Shown here: positions 24,900 to 33,719 of the stretch, piece after piece | How positions within the stretch are numbered: the stretch's first letter is position 1 | Layout of the letters: the number at the start of each line of letters is the position of its first letter | Origin: Nocardia rosealba | GTDB lineage: Bacteria; Actinomycetota; Actinomycetes; Mycobacteriales; Mycobacteriaceae | Length of the DNA stretch: 64,000 bases | Reading direction: 5' to 3' | Assembly: GCF_020216065.1 (NCBI RefSeq) | Contig: NZ_JAIWNA010000002.1 | Span: forward strand, 930,001-994,000 | Made by a program: the position numbers and the translations under genes | Notes under the pieces: generated by a model | What the model saw: only the letters and a program-made list of their open reading frames with translations | What the model was told of the DNA's origin: nothing | The model's database searches: none

Positions 24900-26261
24900 T
24901 CAGCTGTTCAGCAGGAAGTGTTCCAGCACCCGGGTGCCGAATTCCAGGGACTGCACCGGCACCCGTTCGTCGACGCCGTGGAACAGGGCGGTGAAGTCGA
25001 GGTCCGGCGGCAGCTGCAGCGGTGCGAAACCGAAGCAGCGAATTCCCAAGCGGGCGAATGCTTTCGCGTCGGTGCCGCCGGAGAGCATGTAGGGCACGGT
25101 TCGCCCGTTGGGGTCGTTGGCCAGGACCGCGTCGTTCATGGCATCGACGAGGTGCCCGTCGAAGGTGGTTTCGTAGGAGTCGAGTTTGGTGATCCACTCG
25201 CGTTCCACGTCGGGGCCGATCAGTTCGTCGACCTCGCGTTCGAACGCGGCCTGACGTCCCGGCACCACCCGGCAGTCGACCACGGCCTCGGCGGTCTGCG
25301 GGATCACGTTGGCCTTGTAGCCGGCCGAGAGCATGGTCGGGTTGGCGGTGTCGCGCAGCGTGGCACCGATGATGCGGGAGATGGTGCCGAGCTTGGCGAG
25401 TTGACCTTCGATGTCGGGACTGTTCGGGTCGAACTGCAGGCCGGTTTCCTCGGTGACGGCGGCCAGGAATTCGGCCACCGAGTCCGAGAGCACCACGGGG
25501 AAGGTGTGTTTCCCGAGCCGGGCCACCGCGTCGGCCAGGATGGTGACCGCGTTGTCCTCGTGCAGGAACGACCCGTGGCCGGCACGGGCCTTGGCCCGCA
25601 ACCGCATCCAGCCCAGGCCCTTCTCGGCGGTCTCAACCAGGTACAGCCTGCGTTCGGTACCGTCCGGGCGCGGGACGGTCAGCGAGAACCCGCCGACCTC
25701 ACCCACGGCTTCGGTGACGCCTTCGAACAGGTCGGGCCGGTTGTCGACCAGCCACTGCGAGCCCCATTTGCCGCCGTTCTCCTCGTCGGCGAGGAACGCG
25801 AACACCAGGTCTCGCGGCGGCACGGTGCCCTCGGCCTTGAACTGACGCGCCAGCGCCAGGGTCATCCCGACCATGTCCTTCATGTCGATCGCGCCGCGCC
25901 CCCACACGTATCCGTCCTGCACGGCCCCCGAGAACGGGTGCACACTCCAGTCGGCCGCTTCGGCGGGAACCACGTCGAGGTGCCCGTGGATCATCAGCGC
26001 ACCCCGGCTCGAGTCCGCCCCGCGCAGGCGGGCGAACACATTGCCGCGCCCCGGCGCTCCCGATTCGACGTACTCGGTCTCGTACCCCACCTCCTGCAGT
26101 TGCGCCGCGACCCACTCGGCACACTCTCGTTCGCCCTTGGTGGTCGCGAGCTCACCGGTATTGGAGGTGTCGAACCGGATCAGCGTACTGACCAGCCCCA
26201 CCACCTCGTCTTCCGCGCGAGACCGTCGATCGACTCCAGAACTTTCGCCAGATGCCACCAC
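24900..26261 (-). CDS. M20-family metallopeptidase (dipeptidase/deacylase)
   Basis: A 453-residue M20/M28 metalloenzyme (the Rv2141c type, from memory). The first zinc His is in MIHGHLDVVP, GRGAIDMKDM gives the bridging Asp, LADEENGGKWGSQW the catalytic Glu pair, and the C-terminal SGGTDAKAF region the last ligand. The dimerisation domain lies around residues 200-330. It would hydrolyse small peptides or N-acyl amino acids in the cytoplasm. It is followed by the PEBP gene in the same direction. The divergent ArsR gene begins 100 bases away. ATG/GTG choice at the N terminus is uncertain; the first domain residues begin about 15 residues in. Confidence 0.93.
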   Translation of the reverse strand: MVASGESSGVDRRSRAEDEVVGLVSTLIRFDTSNTGELATTKGERECAEWVAAQLQEVGYETEYVESGAPGRGNVFARLRGADSSRGALMIHGHLDVVPAEAADWSVHPFSGAVQDGYVWGRGAIDMKDMVGMTLALARQFKAEGTVPPRDLVFAFLADEENGGKWGSQWLVDNRPDLFEGVTEAVGEVGGFSLTVPRPDGTERRLYLVETAEKGLGWMRLRAKARAGHGSFLHEDNAVTILADAVARLGKHTFPVVLSDSVAEFLAAVTEETGLQFDPNSPDIEGQLAKLGTISRIIGATLRDTANPTMLSAGYKANVIPQTAEAVVDCRVVPGRQAAFEREVDELIGPDVEREWITKLDSYETTFDGHLVDAMNDAVLANDPNGRTVPYMLSGGTDAKAFARLGIRCFGFAPLQLPPDLDFTALFHGVDERVPVQSLEFGTRVLEHFLLNS

Positions 26262-26319
26262 GCCCCTTTCCTACCACTGTTGGCCGTCTCGACGCGCCCC
26301 GCGTAGACATCACCCCCAT

Positions 26320-26355
26320 GTTTAGATGCTGACTTAATTAAATCCGTGTTTAAAT
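26320..26355. promoter_or_regulatory. AT-rich operator region upstream of the ArsR gene
   Basis: GTTTAGAT (26320-26327) and GTTTAAAT (26348-26355) flank the perfect palindrome TTAATTAA (26334-26341). This AT-rich island in GC-rich DNA ends seven bases before the ArsR GTG at 26362 and is a likely autoregulatory site and promoter. Confidence 0.5.
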
Positions 26356-26361
26356 AATAGG

Positions 26362-26691
26362 GTGCACGCTTTGGACATCCTCGGGGATCCGGTTCGCCGC
26401 CGGATTCTGGAACTGCTCGCCGCCGGTGAATGCGGTGCGGGCGCGATCAGTGACGCTGTGCGACAGGAATACCCGATCTCCCACCCCGCCGTGTCACATC
26501 ACCTGCGGGTACTGCGGGAGAACGGGTTCGCGACAGTCCGCGCGGAAGGTACGCGGCGCCTCTACGCGGTCGACAGCGCCGGTATGCGTCAGGCCGACGA
26601 ATGGCTCGACCGGTTCCGCCACCTGTGGCAGACCCGGCTCGACGCCCTCGACACCGAGATCGCCCGCGGCAAACGCGAGCGACGCCACTGA
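26362..26691 (+). CDS. ArsR-family transcriptional repressor
   Basis: A 109-residue winged-helix protein. ALDILGDPVRRRILELLAAGE is the start of the ArsR domain, ISHPAVSHHLRVLRENG the recognition helix, and RRLYAVDSAGM the wing. It lacks the metal-binding Cys of ArsR/SmtB sensors and matches the subgroup paired with SRPBCC (AHSA1) proteins, which follow here after 11 bases. GTG 26362 follows an AT-rich operator region. It probably represses its own operon. Confidence 0.9.
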   Translation: MHALDILGDPVRRRILELLAAGECGAGAISDAVRQEYPISHPAVSHHLRVLRENGFATVRAEGTRRLYAVDSAGMRQADEWLDRFRHLWQTRLDALDTEIARGKRERRH

Positions 26692-26702
26692 AGGAGACGG
26701 CA

Positions 26703-27311
26703 ATGCTCGACATCATCGATCAGATCAACCGCACCATGACAGACCTCGGGCCGTCGAAACAGGTGAGACTCGCACGAACCTACGACACGACCACCGAGGA
26801 CCTGTGGAACGCGTGCACCGACCCGCAGCGGCTGTCACGGTGGTTCGAGCCGGTCGGTGGTGAGCTGCGAGAGGGTGGCCGCTACCGGCTCGACGGCAGC
26901 GGAACGACCGGCATCATCGAAGAGTGCGTCGCGCCGACACTGCTGCGCATCACTTGGGAGTACGGCGACGACACGAGCGTGGTCGAGGTGACGATCACCG
27001 GCACCGAGGGTGGGGCGACCCTCGAGCTCACCCACACCGTGCCGGACAACGAACACTGGCGCACCTACGGCCCCGGCGCTACCGGCGTCGGCTGGGAAAC
27101 CTCGTTCCTGGCAGTGGGTTTGTTCCTGTCCGGCGACGGCAGGGCAACCCCGGCGGAGCTGGAAAAGCTGCTGTCCACACCGGAAGGCGCCGAGTACATC
27201 CGGCGCGCCGCCAGCACCTGGGGCGACGCGCACGCCACTGCCGGGACCGATCCGGCGACTGCCCGCACGGTCACCGACCGCGTGGCCGGCTTCTACACCA
27301 GCGCCGAGTAG
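26703..27311 (+). CDS. SRPBCC/AHSA1-domain protein
   Basis: A 202-residue START/SRPBCC-fold protein. RLARTYDTTTEDLWNACTDPQRLSRWFEP is the diagnostic AHSA1 opening, followed by YRLDGSGTTGIIEE and RITWEYGDD. The fold makes a hydrophobic pocket for small ligands. A ribosome site GGAG lies before ATG 26703. It is co-transcribed with the ArsR regulator, a very common pairing in actinobacteria. The ligand is unknown. Confidence 0.9.
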   Translation: MLDIIDQINRTMTDLGPSKQVRLARTYDTTTEDLWNACTDPQRLSRWFEPVGGELREGGRYRLDGSGTTGIIEECVAPTLLRITWEYGDDTSVVEVTITGTEGGATLELTHTVPDNEHWRTYGPGATGVGWETSFLAVGLFLSGDGRATPAELEKLLSTPEGAEYIRRAASTWGDAHATAGTDPATARTVTDRVAGFYTSAE

Positions 27312-27331
27312 CGACGAGCCGGAAATAGCCC

Positions 27332-28558
27332 TCAGGAGTCTCGCACAGCCACGGCCAGCGCCTCGTCTGCGAGCGCTTTCGCCGCCTCTCGCGGTGCGTG
27401 GTGGGCGAGGGCGATGACGAGATCGCGGATTCCTTGCCGCATGCCCGGTGCGAGGCGGGCGTGCCGTGCCACGTCGAGCTCGTTGGCGATGGTGAGGACG
27501 GCGAAGGCATGCAGGTCGGTGCCGGTGATCGTGAGCGATCCGCCGGTGAAGCGGTCGGTGACCCGCAGTGACGGTTTCCCGAGTTCACGGTAGGTCGGCG
27601 TGCGCGCGCAGGCGCTGTAGAGGTAGACCAATTCCTCGGCAGGACAACCGATCACCTCGGCCGATCGGTGTCGCTGTGTGGTCGGCAAGAGTGCGGTGGC
27701 GAACCCGTCCGTGCCGTAGGTGGCGTGACAGATCGCGGCGAGCCGGGTGCGTCGTGGGGCGTTCCACTCGGCGGTGATGGCATGCACGCGCCGCAGATGA
27801 TCGAGCAGGTTCCCGCCCGGGTGCTCGATGCGTTCGGCGCCGAGTGCTCGCTGGAACTCGAATGCCTCGCGCACGGAGTCCTCGTCCAGACAGGTATCGG
27901 CGTGCACCGCGATGAGATCCGCGAGTTCTTCCGGTGTGTCACGGGCAATCAGGTGGCCCGCTTCGGCGATCACGGCGGTGGTGACGCGCCGGTTCGCCCG
28001 GCGCAGACGGTGCACGTCGTCGTCTGCGAGGAAGGAGCGGCCGCCGCGCACGAGCAGGATCGGCAGGTCAACTGTGCTGATGGTGGTGAGCAATGCGGGC
28101 CCGGATCCGAGGATATCGTCGGTGAGGTCCTCGAGGCTTGCACCGAAGCCCTGGTCGCGCAACCAGGTTCGTGTCGGCTCCGGGTCGGGATCGGGAACGA
28201 CGTCCACGAGGACCAGTCCGGCGACCTTGGACCGGACGGCAGGTTCGGCCAGCGCCGCCATGGCTGCGAAGCCGCCGAGGGAGGCTCCGGCGACCACCAC
28301 GGGTCCGGGCTCACGGCCGATCAGCGCGGCCACGTCGTCGGCGAGCGGCCGAAGCGTGGTGACCTGCCCGGAACTGTCGCCGTGGCCGCGCAGGTCGACC
28401 GCAACGGTGCGGTAGCCACGTGCCCCGAGCCGGGCCGCGATCGGCGACCACACGCCGCGACGCTCTCCCCCGGCATGGAGCAGCAGGACCGTGGGTCCGT
28501 GGCCGCTGATCGTGGCGCGCAGTGTGGCGTCGCCGAGGACGATATCGGTGTGGATCAT
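27332..28558 (-). CDS. Alpha/beta hydrolase fused to a DUF6817-like domain
   Basis: A 408-residue two-domain protein. Residues 1-245 are an alpha/beta hydrolase: LLLHAGGERRGVW, nucleophile elbow GASLGG, LLVRGGRSFLADDD, and His in AGHLIARDTP. Residues 250-400 match my memory of DUF6817: EHPGGNLLDHLRRVHAITAEW, ICHATYGTDGF, and YLYSACARTPTYRELG, with conserved His residues that suggest an HD-like helical enzyme. The start is ATG 28558; the reading from 28606 adds 16 residues across operator site 1. It is divergent from a TetR gene, with two 18-bp dyads between the genes. A bifunctional hydrolase under TetR control is likely; the substrate is unknown. Confidence 0.82.
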   Translation of the reverse strand: MIHTDIVLGDATLRATISGHGPTVLLLHAGGERRGVWSPIAARLGARGYRTVAVDLRGHGDSSGQVTTLRPLADDVAALIGREPGPVVVAGASLGGFAAMAALAEPAVRSKVAGLVLVDVVPDPDPEPTRTWLRDQGFGASLEDLTDDILGSGPALLTTISTVDLPILLVRGGRSFLADDDVHRLRRANRRVTTAVIAEAGHLIARDTPEELADLIAVHADTCLDEDSVREAFEFQRALGAERIEHPGGNLLDHLRRVHAITAEWNAPRRTRLAAICHATYGTDGFATALLPTTQRHRSAEVIGCPAEELVYLYSACARTPTYRELGKPSLRVTDRFTGGSLTITGTDLHAFAVLTIANELDVARHARLAPGMRQGIRDLVIALAHHAPREAAKALADEALAVAVRDS

Positions 28559-28570
28559 CGCAGGCCCCAA

Positions 28571-28622
28571 ACCTTGACGTGTCCAGGTAACGGTATGCCT
28601 TGCCACCTTGGCTGGTCAAGGT
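28571..28622. promoter_or_regulatory. Paired TetR operators between divergent genes
   Basis: Site 1 is ACCTTG-N6-CCAGGT (28571-28588) and site 2 is ACCTTG-N6-CAAGGT (28605-28622). Site 2 is a perfect 6-bp dyad and site 1 has one mismatch. Their centres are 34 bp apart. They cover the start region of both the hydrolase-DUF6817 gene and the TetR gene. Confidence 0.7.
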
Positions 28623-28633
28623 AGTGTGACGAG

Positions 28634-29254
28634 GTGAGCATGCCGAGAGTGCGAAGGCGCCCTGAGGAGGCGCGTCAGGCGATCCTCGACGCCGCAGCGA
28701 CACTCCTGGCCGAGGGCGGACCCGCGGCCGTGCAGGTGCGTGCGGTCGCCGCCCGCGTCGGCATGACCGACGCCGGCGTCACCCACCACTTCCGCAACCG
28801 GCAGACCCTGCTCACCGAACTCCTGCGGCACGGCGGCCGCCGGCTCCGGGCGGGCCTCGCCAACATCGTCGCGACCTGGCTGGACGACAACGCCGACCTG
28901 CCCGCACTCATCACCGCACTCCACGACTTCTACCGCAGCGGCTACGCCGATCTGGCCGTCGCCCTGCACGCCGCGGGTTGGCGTGACCGGGGCAGCGGCA
29001 TGCTCGACCCCGTCGTCGAGGCCCTGCACCGCGCCCGCCCACCGGGCAGTTCCCTCGACGACACCCGCCACGCGGTAGCGGCTCTGCATCAGGCCGTGGC
29101 GATGGATGTCCGCTACGGCAACGCGTTCCGGCGCAGCGCCGGGCTCACCGACGCCGCCGCGACCTTCGACGCGCACGCACAGTGGTGGGCACACCATCTC
29201 GAAACCACCCTCGGCCTGTCCGCGCCCGGCCGGGTTCAGGGTTCGAGCACGTAA
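28634..29254 (+). CDS. TetR-family regulator
   Basis: A 206-residue TetR protein. The HTH is ARQAILDAAATLLAEGGPAAVQVRAVAARVGMTDAGVTHHFRNRQTLL, residues 13-58. The helical C-terminal domain is rich in His and Trp near its end. GTG 28634 or ATG 28640 is the start. Two operator dyads lie just upstream, so it likely represses itself and the divergent hydrolase-DUF6817 gene. Its 3' end overlaps the convergent oxidoreductase gene by 19 bases. Confidence 0.9.
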   Translation: MSMPRVRRRPEEARQAILDAAATLLAEGGPAAVQVRAVAARVGMTDAGVTHHFRNRQTLLTELLRHGGRRLRAGLANIVATWLDDNADLPALITALHDFYRSGYADLAVALHAAGWRDRGSGMLDPVVEALHRARPPGSSLDDTRHAVAALHQAVAMDVRYGNAFRRSAGLTDAAATFDAHAQWWAHHLETTLGLSAPGRVQGSST

Positions 29255-30156
29255 CGACCGCGCGCCCCACCTTCGGCCATGGCCCGGTGGGCGTCGGCGG
29301 CCCGGTCCAGCGGCAGAACCTCGTGCACCCGCGTCGGCAATCGACCTGCCGCGGCGAGGGCGAGCAGCTGCCCCAAACGTGGTCCGTCCGATCGCACCAT
29401 CAGCACGTTCACGGTGATCCCCCGTTCCACCGCTGGCACGATATTGGGCCGGACACCGACGAATATTCCACCGTCGCGGACCGGTTTCAGGCTCCACGTC
29501 TGCTGCGGGGTGGCGTCGACGACCGCGTCCCACCCGGGTTCGACCGCGGTGACGAAGTCGGCGCCGAGTCCACGCACGAACTGTTCGTCGGCCGCTCTGG
29601 CCAGACCGGTGACCCGCCACCCCCGGTCGGGTGCGAGCGCGGCGACACCGGCCCCGACGGCACCGGCGGCGCCGATCACCAGCAGCCGGTCACCGTCGGC
29701 GGGTGCGTCGCCGAGCATGTCGACGATCTGTGCGGCGCTCAGACCGCTGAGTGGCACCGTGGCTGCCGGGACCAGGTCGAGCCCGTCGGGTACGACCGCG
29801 AGGTCGGTGGCGGGCACGACGAGTTGTTCGGCGTAGGTGCCGAAGTCGCGGTCGAAGCCGAGCACGACACCGGCGACTCGGGTCCCGACGGCCAGGTCGA
29901 CGCCGGGTCCGGTGGCCAGGACGGTGCCGGCGAAGTCCCAGCCCAGTCCGGTGTGTTCGGGTTGGTCGATCATCCCGAGATCATGGAAGAAGCCGCTGAC
30001 GACACCGAGGTCGGTGGGGTTGACGGGTGCGGCCGCGACGGCCACCCGAACCTCACCCGGTCCGGGCTCGACGACGGGGACGTCGATGATCTCGATCGAG
30101 TCGGGTCCTGCGGGTGTGCGGACGACGGCGGCCCGGAAAGTGCCGGCTGTGTTCAT
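29236..30156 (-). CDS. NADPH-dependent quinone oxidoreductase-like (MDR, zinc-free)
   Basis: A 306-residue medium-chain dehydrogenase/reductase of the quinone oxidoreductase class. GEVRVAVAAAPVNPTDLGVVSG, GWDFAGTVLATG, the cofactor site VIGAAGAVGAGVAALA, and GRLPTRVHEVLPLDRAADAHRAM are family landmarks. No zinc-ligand Cys cluster is present. ATG 30156 follows a GGAGGAG ribosome site. Its promoter region holds three TCCAA repeats (reading on this strand) at an 11-bp period, almost the same as at the DUF4267 gene promoter, so it is a predicted target of the adjacent SARP regulator. Confidence 0.9.
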   Translation of the reverse strand: MNTAGTFRAAVVRTPAGPDSIEIIDVPVVEPGPGEVRVAVAAAPVNPTDLGVVSGFFHDLGMIDQPEHTGLGWDFAGTVLATGPGVDLAVGTRVAGVVLGFDRDFGTYAEQLVVPATDLAVVPDGLDLVPAATVPLSGLSAAQIVDMLGDAPADGDRLLVIGAAGAVGAGVAALAPDRGWRVTGLARAADEQFVRGLGADFVTAVEPGWDAVVDATPQQTWSLKPVRDGGIFVGVRPNIVPAVERGITVNVLMVRSDGPRLGQLLALAAAGRLPTRVHEVLPLDRAADAHRAMAEGGARGRYVLEP

Positions 30157-30204
30157 GATTCGCTCCTCCATCAGTGCTGATGGGTTCCAGCCTGCTCACG
30201 CGAC

Positions 30205-30231
30205 TTGGAGGGGAGTTGGAGCCGAATTGGA
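30205..30231. promoter_or_regulatory. Triple 11-bp direct repeat, predicted SARP site (oxidoreductase promoter)
   Basis: TTGGA begins at 30205, 30216 and 30227 on the plus strand, so the gene at 30156 sees TCCAA three times with an exact 11-bp period. SARP regulators are known to bind heptamer direct repeats with 11-bp spacing just upstream of the -10 box. A -10-like CAGGCT follows 10 bases after the last repeat on the minus strand. Confidence 0.72.
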
Positions 30232-30251
30232 CGTCGTCGTGCCCTGTTCGG

Positions 30252-33200
30252 TCAGCCGCGGATCGCCGCAGCGGCGCGCGCCCTGGCTTCGGTGGACCAG
30301 TGCGGGGCGCTCCACCGGTCGGCGATGTCGGCCGCCTGAGCGAAATGCGCGGCCGCCTCCTCGCCACGACCGAGGAACACGGCGAGTTCGCCCAGTACGT
30401 GCGCGACCGGACGCACGGCGAGCGACACACTCTCCGCGCCCGCGGGAGGACCGTCGCGGTGCGGCAGCAGGTCCGTGTAGACCCGCTCGGCACCGTCGCG
30501 GTCGTTCACGGCGATCAGGGCCAGCGCCCGTAGGCTCGTCAGGAAGGTGAAGAAGAAATCGGCCCGGATCGGGGCCGGTGGTGTGGGTTCCACTTCGTTG
30601 CCACGACCCGCCGCGTGCAGGGCCAGTGTCAGCAGGTCGGCGACCATCGGGCCGAGCGCGTCGTGGAAGGCGCGGACCTCGTCCAGGTGGGCGCCGAGGG
30701 TACCGTCGTTGATCCAGATCGCCGCGCGTGCGATGCGCAGGAACCCGGCCGCGTGCACCGACCCGGCGCGTTCCATGCGCTGGGTGGCTGTGATGTAGCG
30801 GCGTTCGGCGTCGGCGAACCGTCCCTCGATCAGTACCAGTGTCGCCAGGGCGATCTCGGCTGCGCCGACCGCTTCGGGCATCCGGTAGGCGCGGGCCAGG
30901 TCGCGCGCTTGTTCGCTGACGCGACGCATGGTCGTCGGATCGTTGGCGGCCGCGGCACCGGCGGCCAGGTTGAGCAGGGCGGTGATGCGGTACACGGGCA
31001 GGTCGTGTTCGGTGCCGATCGCCAGGAGTTCCCGCGAGTACTCCTGGCGGCCCGAGGCGCGCGCCAGAATCAGCAGGGCAGCGGCGCGCAGGCCCGGGGA
31101 GGTCGCCGACTCGAGTGCCTCCAGGGCCGCGGGCATGACCGTCGGATCGTCTTCGCCGACCAGTTCGTGGGTGTAGGCGATGAGCAGATGGGCGCGCACC
31201 TCGCGGTCGAGATCGGTGCGGGTGAGCAACCGGGCGAGCCGTTCGACGATCGGGCGGTCGACCGTGCCGTACATCCGGGACTGCCACGGTGTCGGTTCGG
31301 TCCAGGCGGTGAACGCGGCGATCATCAGATCCTCACGTCCCAGCGACTCGGCGAACTCCACGGCCTCCTCGCGGGTGCGCCTGGCCCCCGCGATGGACCC
31401 GGCCCTGACCTGTGCTCGCAGCAGTCTGCCGAGCAGCTCCACCCGTTCGTCCGGTTCACGGGCAGCGGCGACGGCATCGGTGAGGAGCACGACCGCCACA
31501 TCGTGGGCGTAGCGCGCCTCGGCCAGTTCCGCGGCTTGCACGCAGTACCCGACGGCTTTCGGTGACCCGGCCCGCGCCCAGTGGTGTGCCAGGGCGACGA
31601 TGTCGCCGGAGCCTTCGAGGGCCGCGGCGATCCGCGCATGCATCCTCGTTGTGCGTGCCCGGCTGACACCGGTGACCAGGGTGTCTCTGACCAGGGCGTG
31701 CACGAACCGGACACGACCGGGCCCCGGTTCGTCGAGCAGCCCGGCGATGACGCCCGCGTCCACGGCGTCGAGCACGCCGTCCTCGTCGGTGTCGGCGGCG
31801 CGCACGAGCACGTCGACCGCGCATTCCCGCCCGGCCACCGCCGCCAATCGCAGCACGGACACACCGCTGTCGGGCAACCGTGCGAGCCGTCGCCGCAGCA
31901 CGTCGCGGACACCCTCGGGAACCTCGGAGAGCGCGACCAGTGCACCTTCACCGTTGAGCAGGCGCGCGGTCTCGCGCACGTAGAAGGGGTTGCCGCCGGT
32001 TCTTTCGGCGATTCCGGCCACGGTCGAGTCGTCGGTGTCGCATTCGGTACGCACGAGTTCGGCGACGGCGTCGCGGTCGAGTCCGGGCAGATCGAGGCGC
32101 AGCGGGGCGGTGCGGGCCAGGGTGGCGAGTGTTTCGGTGAGGCGCTCGCTTTCGTCCGAACGGTAGGCGGCCACGATCAGAATCGGGGCCTTGGTGTCGA
32201 TGCCGCCGGTGAGCAGTTCCAGGGTGGCGGCGTCGGCCCAGTGCAGGTCGTCCAGGACGACGGCGACCGGACGGTCGGTGGCGGCCGCGGCGAGCCGGGC
32301 CCACACGGCTCGACGGAGCCGGAATCGTCCGGCTGCCGCGTCGCCGTGTGCGGGCGCGGCGTCGCCCAGCAGTGGAGCCAGATCGTCGGAGAACGGTTGT
32401 GGCGCAGCGCTTTCGGCGAACGATCGCAGCACTTCGACCCAGGCCCAGGCCGGTGGCGCGCTGTCGACGTCGGGGCAGCGCCCGACGGCTACGAGCCACC
32501 CGTCGCGGGTGAGTGTCGTGCCGAGGTGCTCGAGCAGGGTCGACTTGCCCTGTCCCGCTTCGCCGGTGATCAGGGCGGTTCTCGCGCCGTCGGTGATCGC
32601 TTGCTCGGCGGCTCTGGTCAGGGCTGCGAGTTCGTGGTCGCGTCCGACAAACGGGGTAGGCGACCGGCCGTTGTCGAATGCCGTTGCCGCTGAGTGTGAT
32701 CCGACGCTCCCGGAGTAATTCTCCCCCGGGCCGACCGCACCTGATCCGGCCGCGCCGGGGCCGACTTCGCCGGAGTCAACCGTGCCGGGGCCGACTTTGC
32801 CCACCTCTACCTCACGGCCGCCGCCCGCAGGATCTTCGCGCGCATTCCGGCTCCTGGGCAGCACAGTCCGCTGCGAGGACGCCACCGGAACCGCAGCACG
32901 CAGGAAGTCCGTGCGCTGAGCCAGGATCGCCTCTTCCAGTTCCACCAGGTCCGGGCCCGGATCGAGGCCGAGTTCGTCGGCGAACAGCGTGCGGGCGCGC
33001 CGAAGCGCGGTCAATGCGTCGGCCTGACGACCGCTGCTCCACAGCGCGAGCGCGTGCAGGCGCCATCCTTCCTCGCGCAAGGGTTCGTCGCGGGTGAGGG
33101 TCTCGGTGTCGGGAACGACTGTCGCGGCCCGGCCGAGGCGCAGACCTGCCCCGATATGCAGTTCGCGCGCGACCACACGCAACTCGTGCAGCCGTGCTGT

Positions 33201-33656
33201 TTCGGCGACCACCCACGGCTCGTCGGCGACCTCGGCGAAGGCGGGGCCACGCCACAGCGCCAATGCCTCGTCGAGCCGGGCGCGTGTGTCCTCGGGATCG
33301 GTGAGTGTGCGGACTTGCTCGAGCAGTTCCTCGAAACGCCAGGCGTCCACCGCGTGTTTGGGCAGGTGCAGCGCGTAACCGGGTGCGGCGCTCACCAGCA
33401 GACGGGCCGGTGCCCGGGGTGGCCGGTCCGGTTCCAGCAGGCGGCGCAGGTTCGACACATAGGCCTGCAACGACGCCAACGCCCGCGACGGTGCTTCCCC
33501 ACGCCAGAGGTCTTCGACCAGGCGGTCCACCGGCACCACCTGCCCGCGCGCGGCCACCAGCAGCGCGAGCACACCGCGTTGACGCGGCCCACCGAGGGGA
33601 AGCGATTCGCCGCCGACCTCGGCCGCGAACGAGCCCAACACCCGGATCAAGACCAT
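30252..33656 (-). CDS. SARP/AfsR-type regulator with AAA ATPase domain
   Basis: A 1134-residue regulator. Residues 1-95 are an OmpR-like winged helix (VLGSFAAEVGGESLPLGGPRQRGVLALL). Residues 100-250 are the BTAD domain (DAWRFEELLEQVR, YRLHAL-like helices, FADELGLDPGPDLVELEEAIL). A linker with a 10-residue VGPG repeat (288-317) leads to an ATPase, with FVGRDHELAAL, Walker A GEAGQGKS (365-372) and Walker B VAVVLDDLHWAD. The C-terminal ~450 residues are TPR-like helices. It probably activates genes through direct-repeat sites; such sites flank it on both sides. ATG 33656 starts the winged helix. There is no LuxR domain at the end. Confidence 0.9.
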   Translation of the reverse strand: MVLIRVLGSFAAEVGGESLPLGGPRQRGVLALLVAARGQVVPVDRLVEDLWRGEAPSRALASLQAYVSNLRRLLEPDRPPRAPARLLVSAAPGYALHLPKHAVDAWRFEELLEQVRTLTDPEDTRARLDEALALWRGPAFAEVADEPWVVAETARLHELRVVARELHIGAGLRLGRAATVVPDTETLTRDEPLREEGWRLHALALWSSGRQADALTALRRARTLFADELGLDPGPDLVELEEAILAQRTDFLRAAVPVASSQRTVLPRSRNAREDPAGGGREVEVGKVGPGTVDSGEVGPGAAGSGAVGPGENYSGSVGSHSAATAFDNGRSPTPFVGRDHELAALTRAAEQAITDGARTALITGEAGQGKSTLLEHLGTTLTRDGWLVAVGRCPDVDSAPPAWAWVEVLRSFAESAAPQPFSDDLAPLLGDAAPAHGDAAAGRFRLRRAVWARLAAAATDRPVAVVLDDLHWADAATLELLTGGIDTKAPILIVAAYRSDESERLTETLATLARTAPLRLDLPGLDRDAVAELVRTECDTDDSTVAGIAERTGGNPFYVRETARLLNGEGALVALSEVPEGVRDVLRRRLARLPDSGVSVLRLAAVAGRECAVDVLVRAADTDEDGVLDAVDAGVIAGLLDEPGPGRVRFVHALVRDTLVTGVSRARTTRMHARIAAALEGSGDIVALAHHWARAGSPKAVGYCVQAAELAEARYAHDVAVVLLTDAVAAAREPDERVELLGRLLRAQVRAGSIAGARRTREEAVEFAESLGREDLMIAAFTAWTEPTPWQSRMYGTVDRPIVERLARLLTRTDLDREVRAHLLIAYTHELVGEDDPTVMPAALEALESATSPGLRAAALLILARASGRQEYSRELLAIGTEHDLPVYRITALLNLAAGAAAANDPTTMRRVSEQARDLARAYRMPEAVGAAEIALATLVLIEGRFADAERRYITATQRMERAGSVHAAGFLRIARAAIWINDGTLGAHLDEVRAFHDALGPMVADLLTLALHAAGRGNEVEPTPPAPIRADFFFTFLTSLRALALIAVNDRDGAERVYTDLLPHRDGPPAGAESVSLAVRPVAHVLGELAVFLGRGEEAAAHFAQAADIADRWSAPHWSTEARARAAAAIRG

Positions 33657-33692
33657 GACCAGCCACATCGTACGCGCGCAGGCCCGCACGGT

Positions 33693-33719
33693 TCCAAGTC
33701 GGCTCCAACTGCCTTCCAA
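33693..33719. promoter_or_regulatory. Triple 11-bp direct repeat, predicted SARP site (DUF4267 promoter)
   Basis: TCCAA begins at 33693, 33704 and 33715, an exact 11-bp period, upstream of the gene at 33772. In the 27-base block, 24 positions match the block at 30205-30231 read on the other strand. A -10-like CAGTCT (33731-33736) follows 11 bases after the last repeat. The site also lies 36 bases upstream of the SARP gene start. Confidence 0.75.

Noticed and set aside
24327..26306. 659-codon plus-strand frame
   Set aside because: Antisense to the PEBP and M20 peptidase genes, which have complete family motifs.
30615..32693. Two long plus-strand frames (316 and 370 codons)
   Set aside because: Both are antisense to the SARP-ATPase gene with its Walker motifs.
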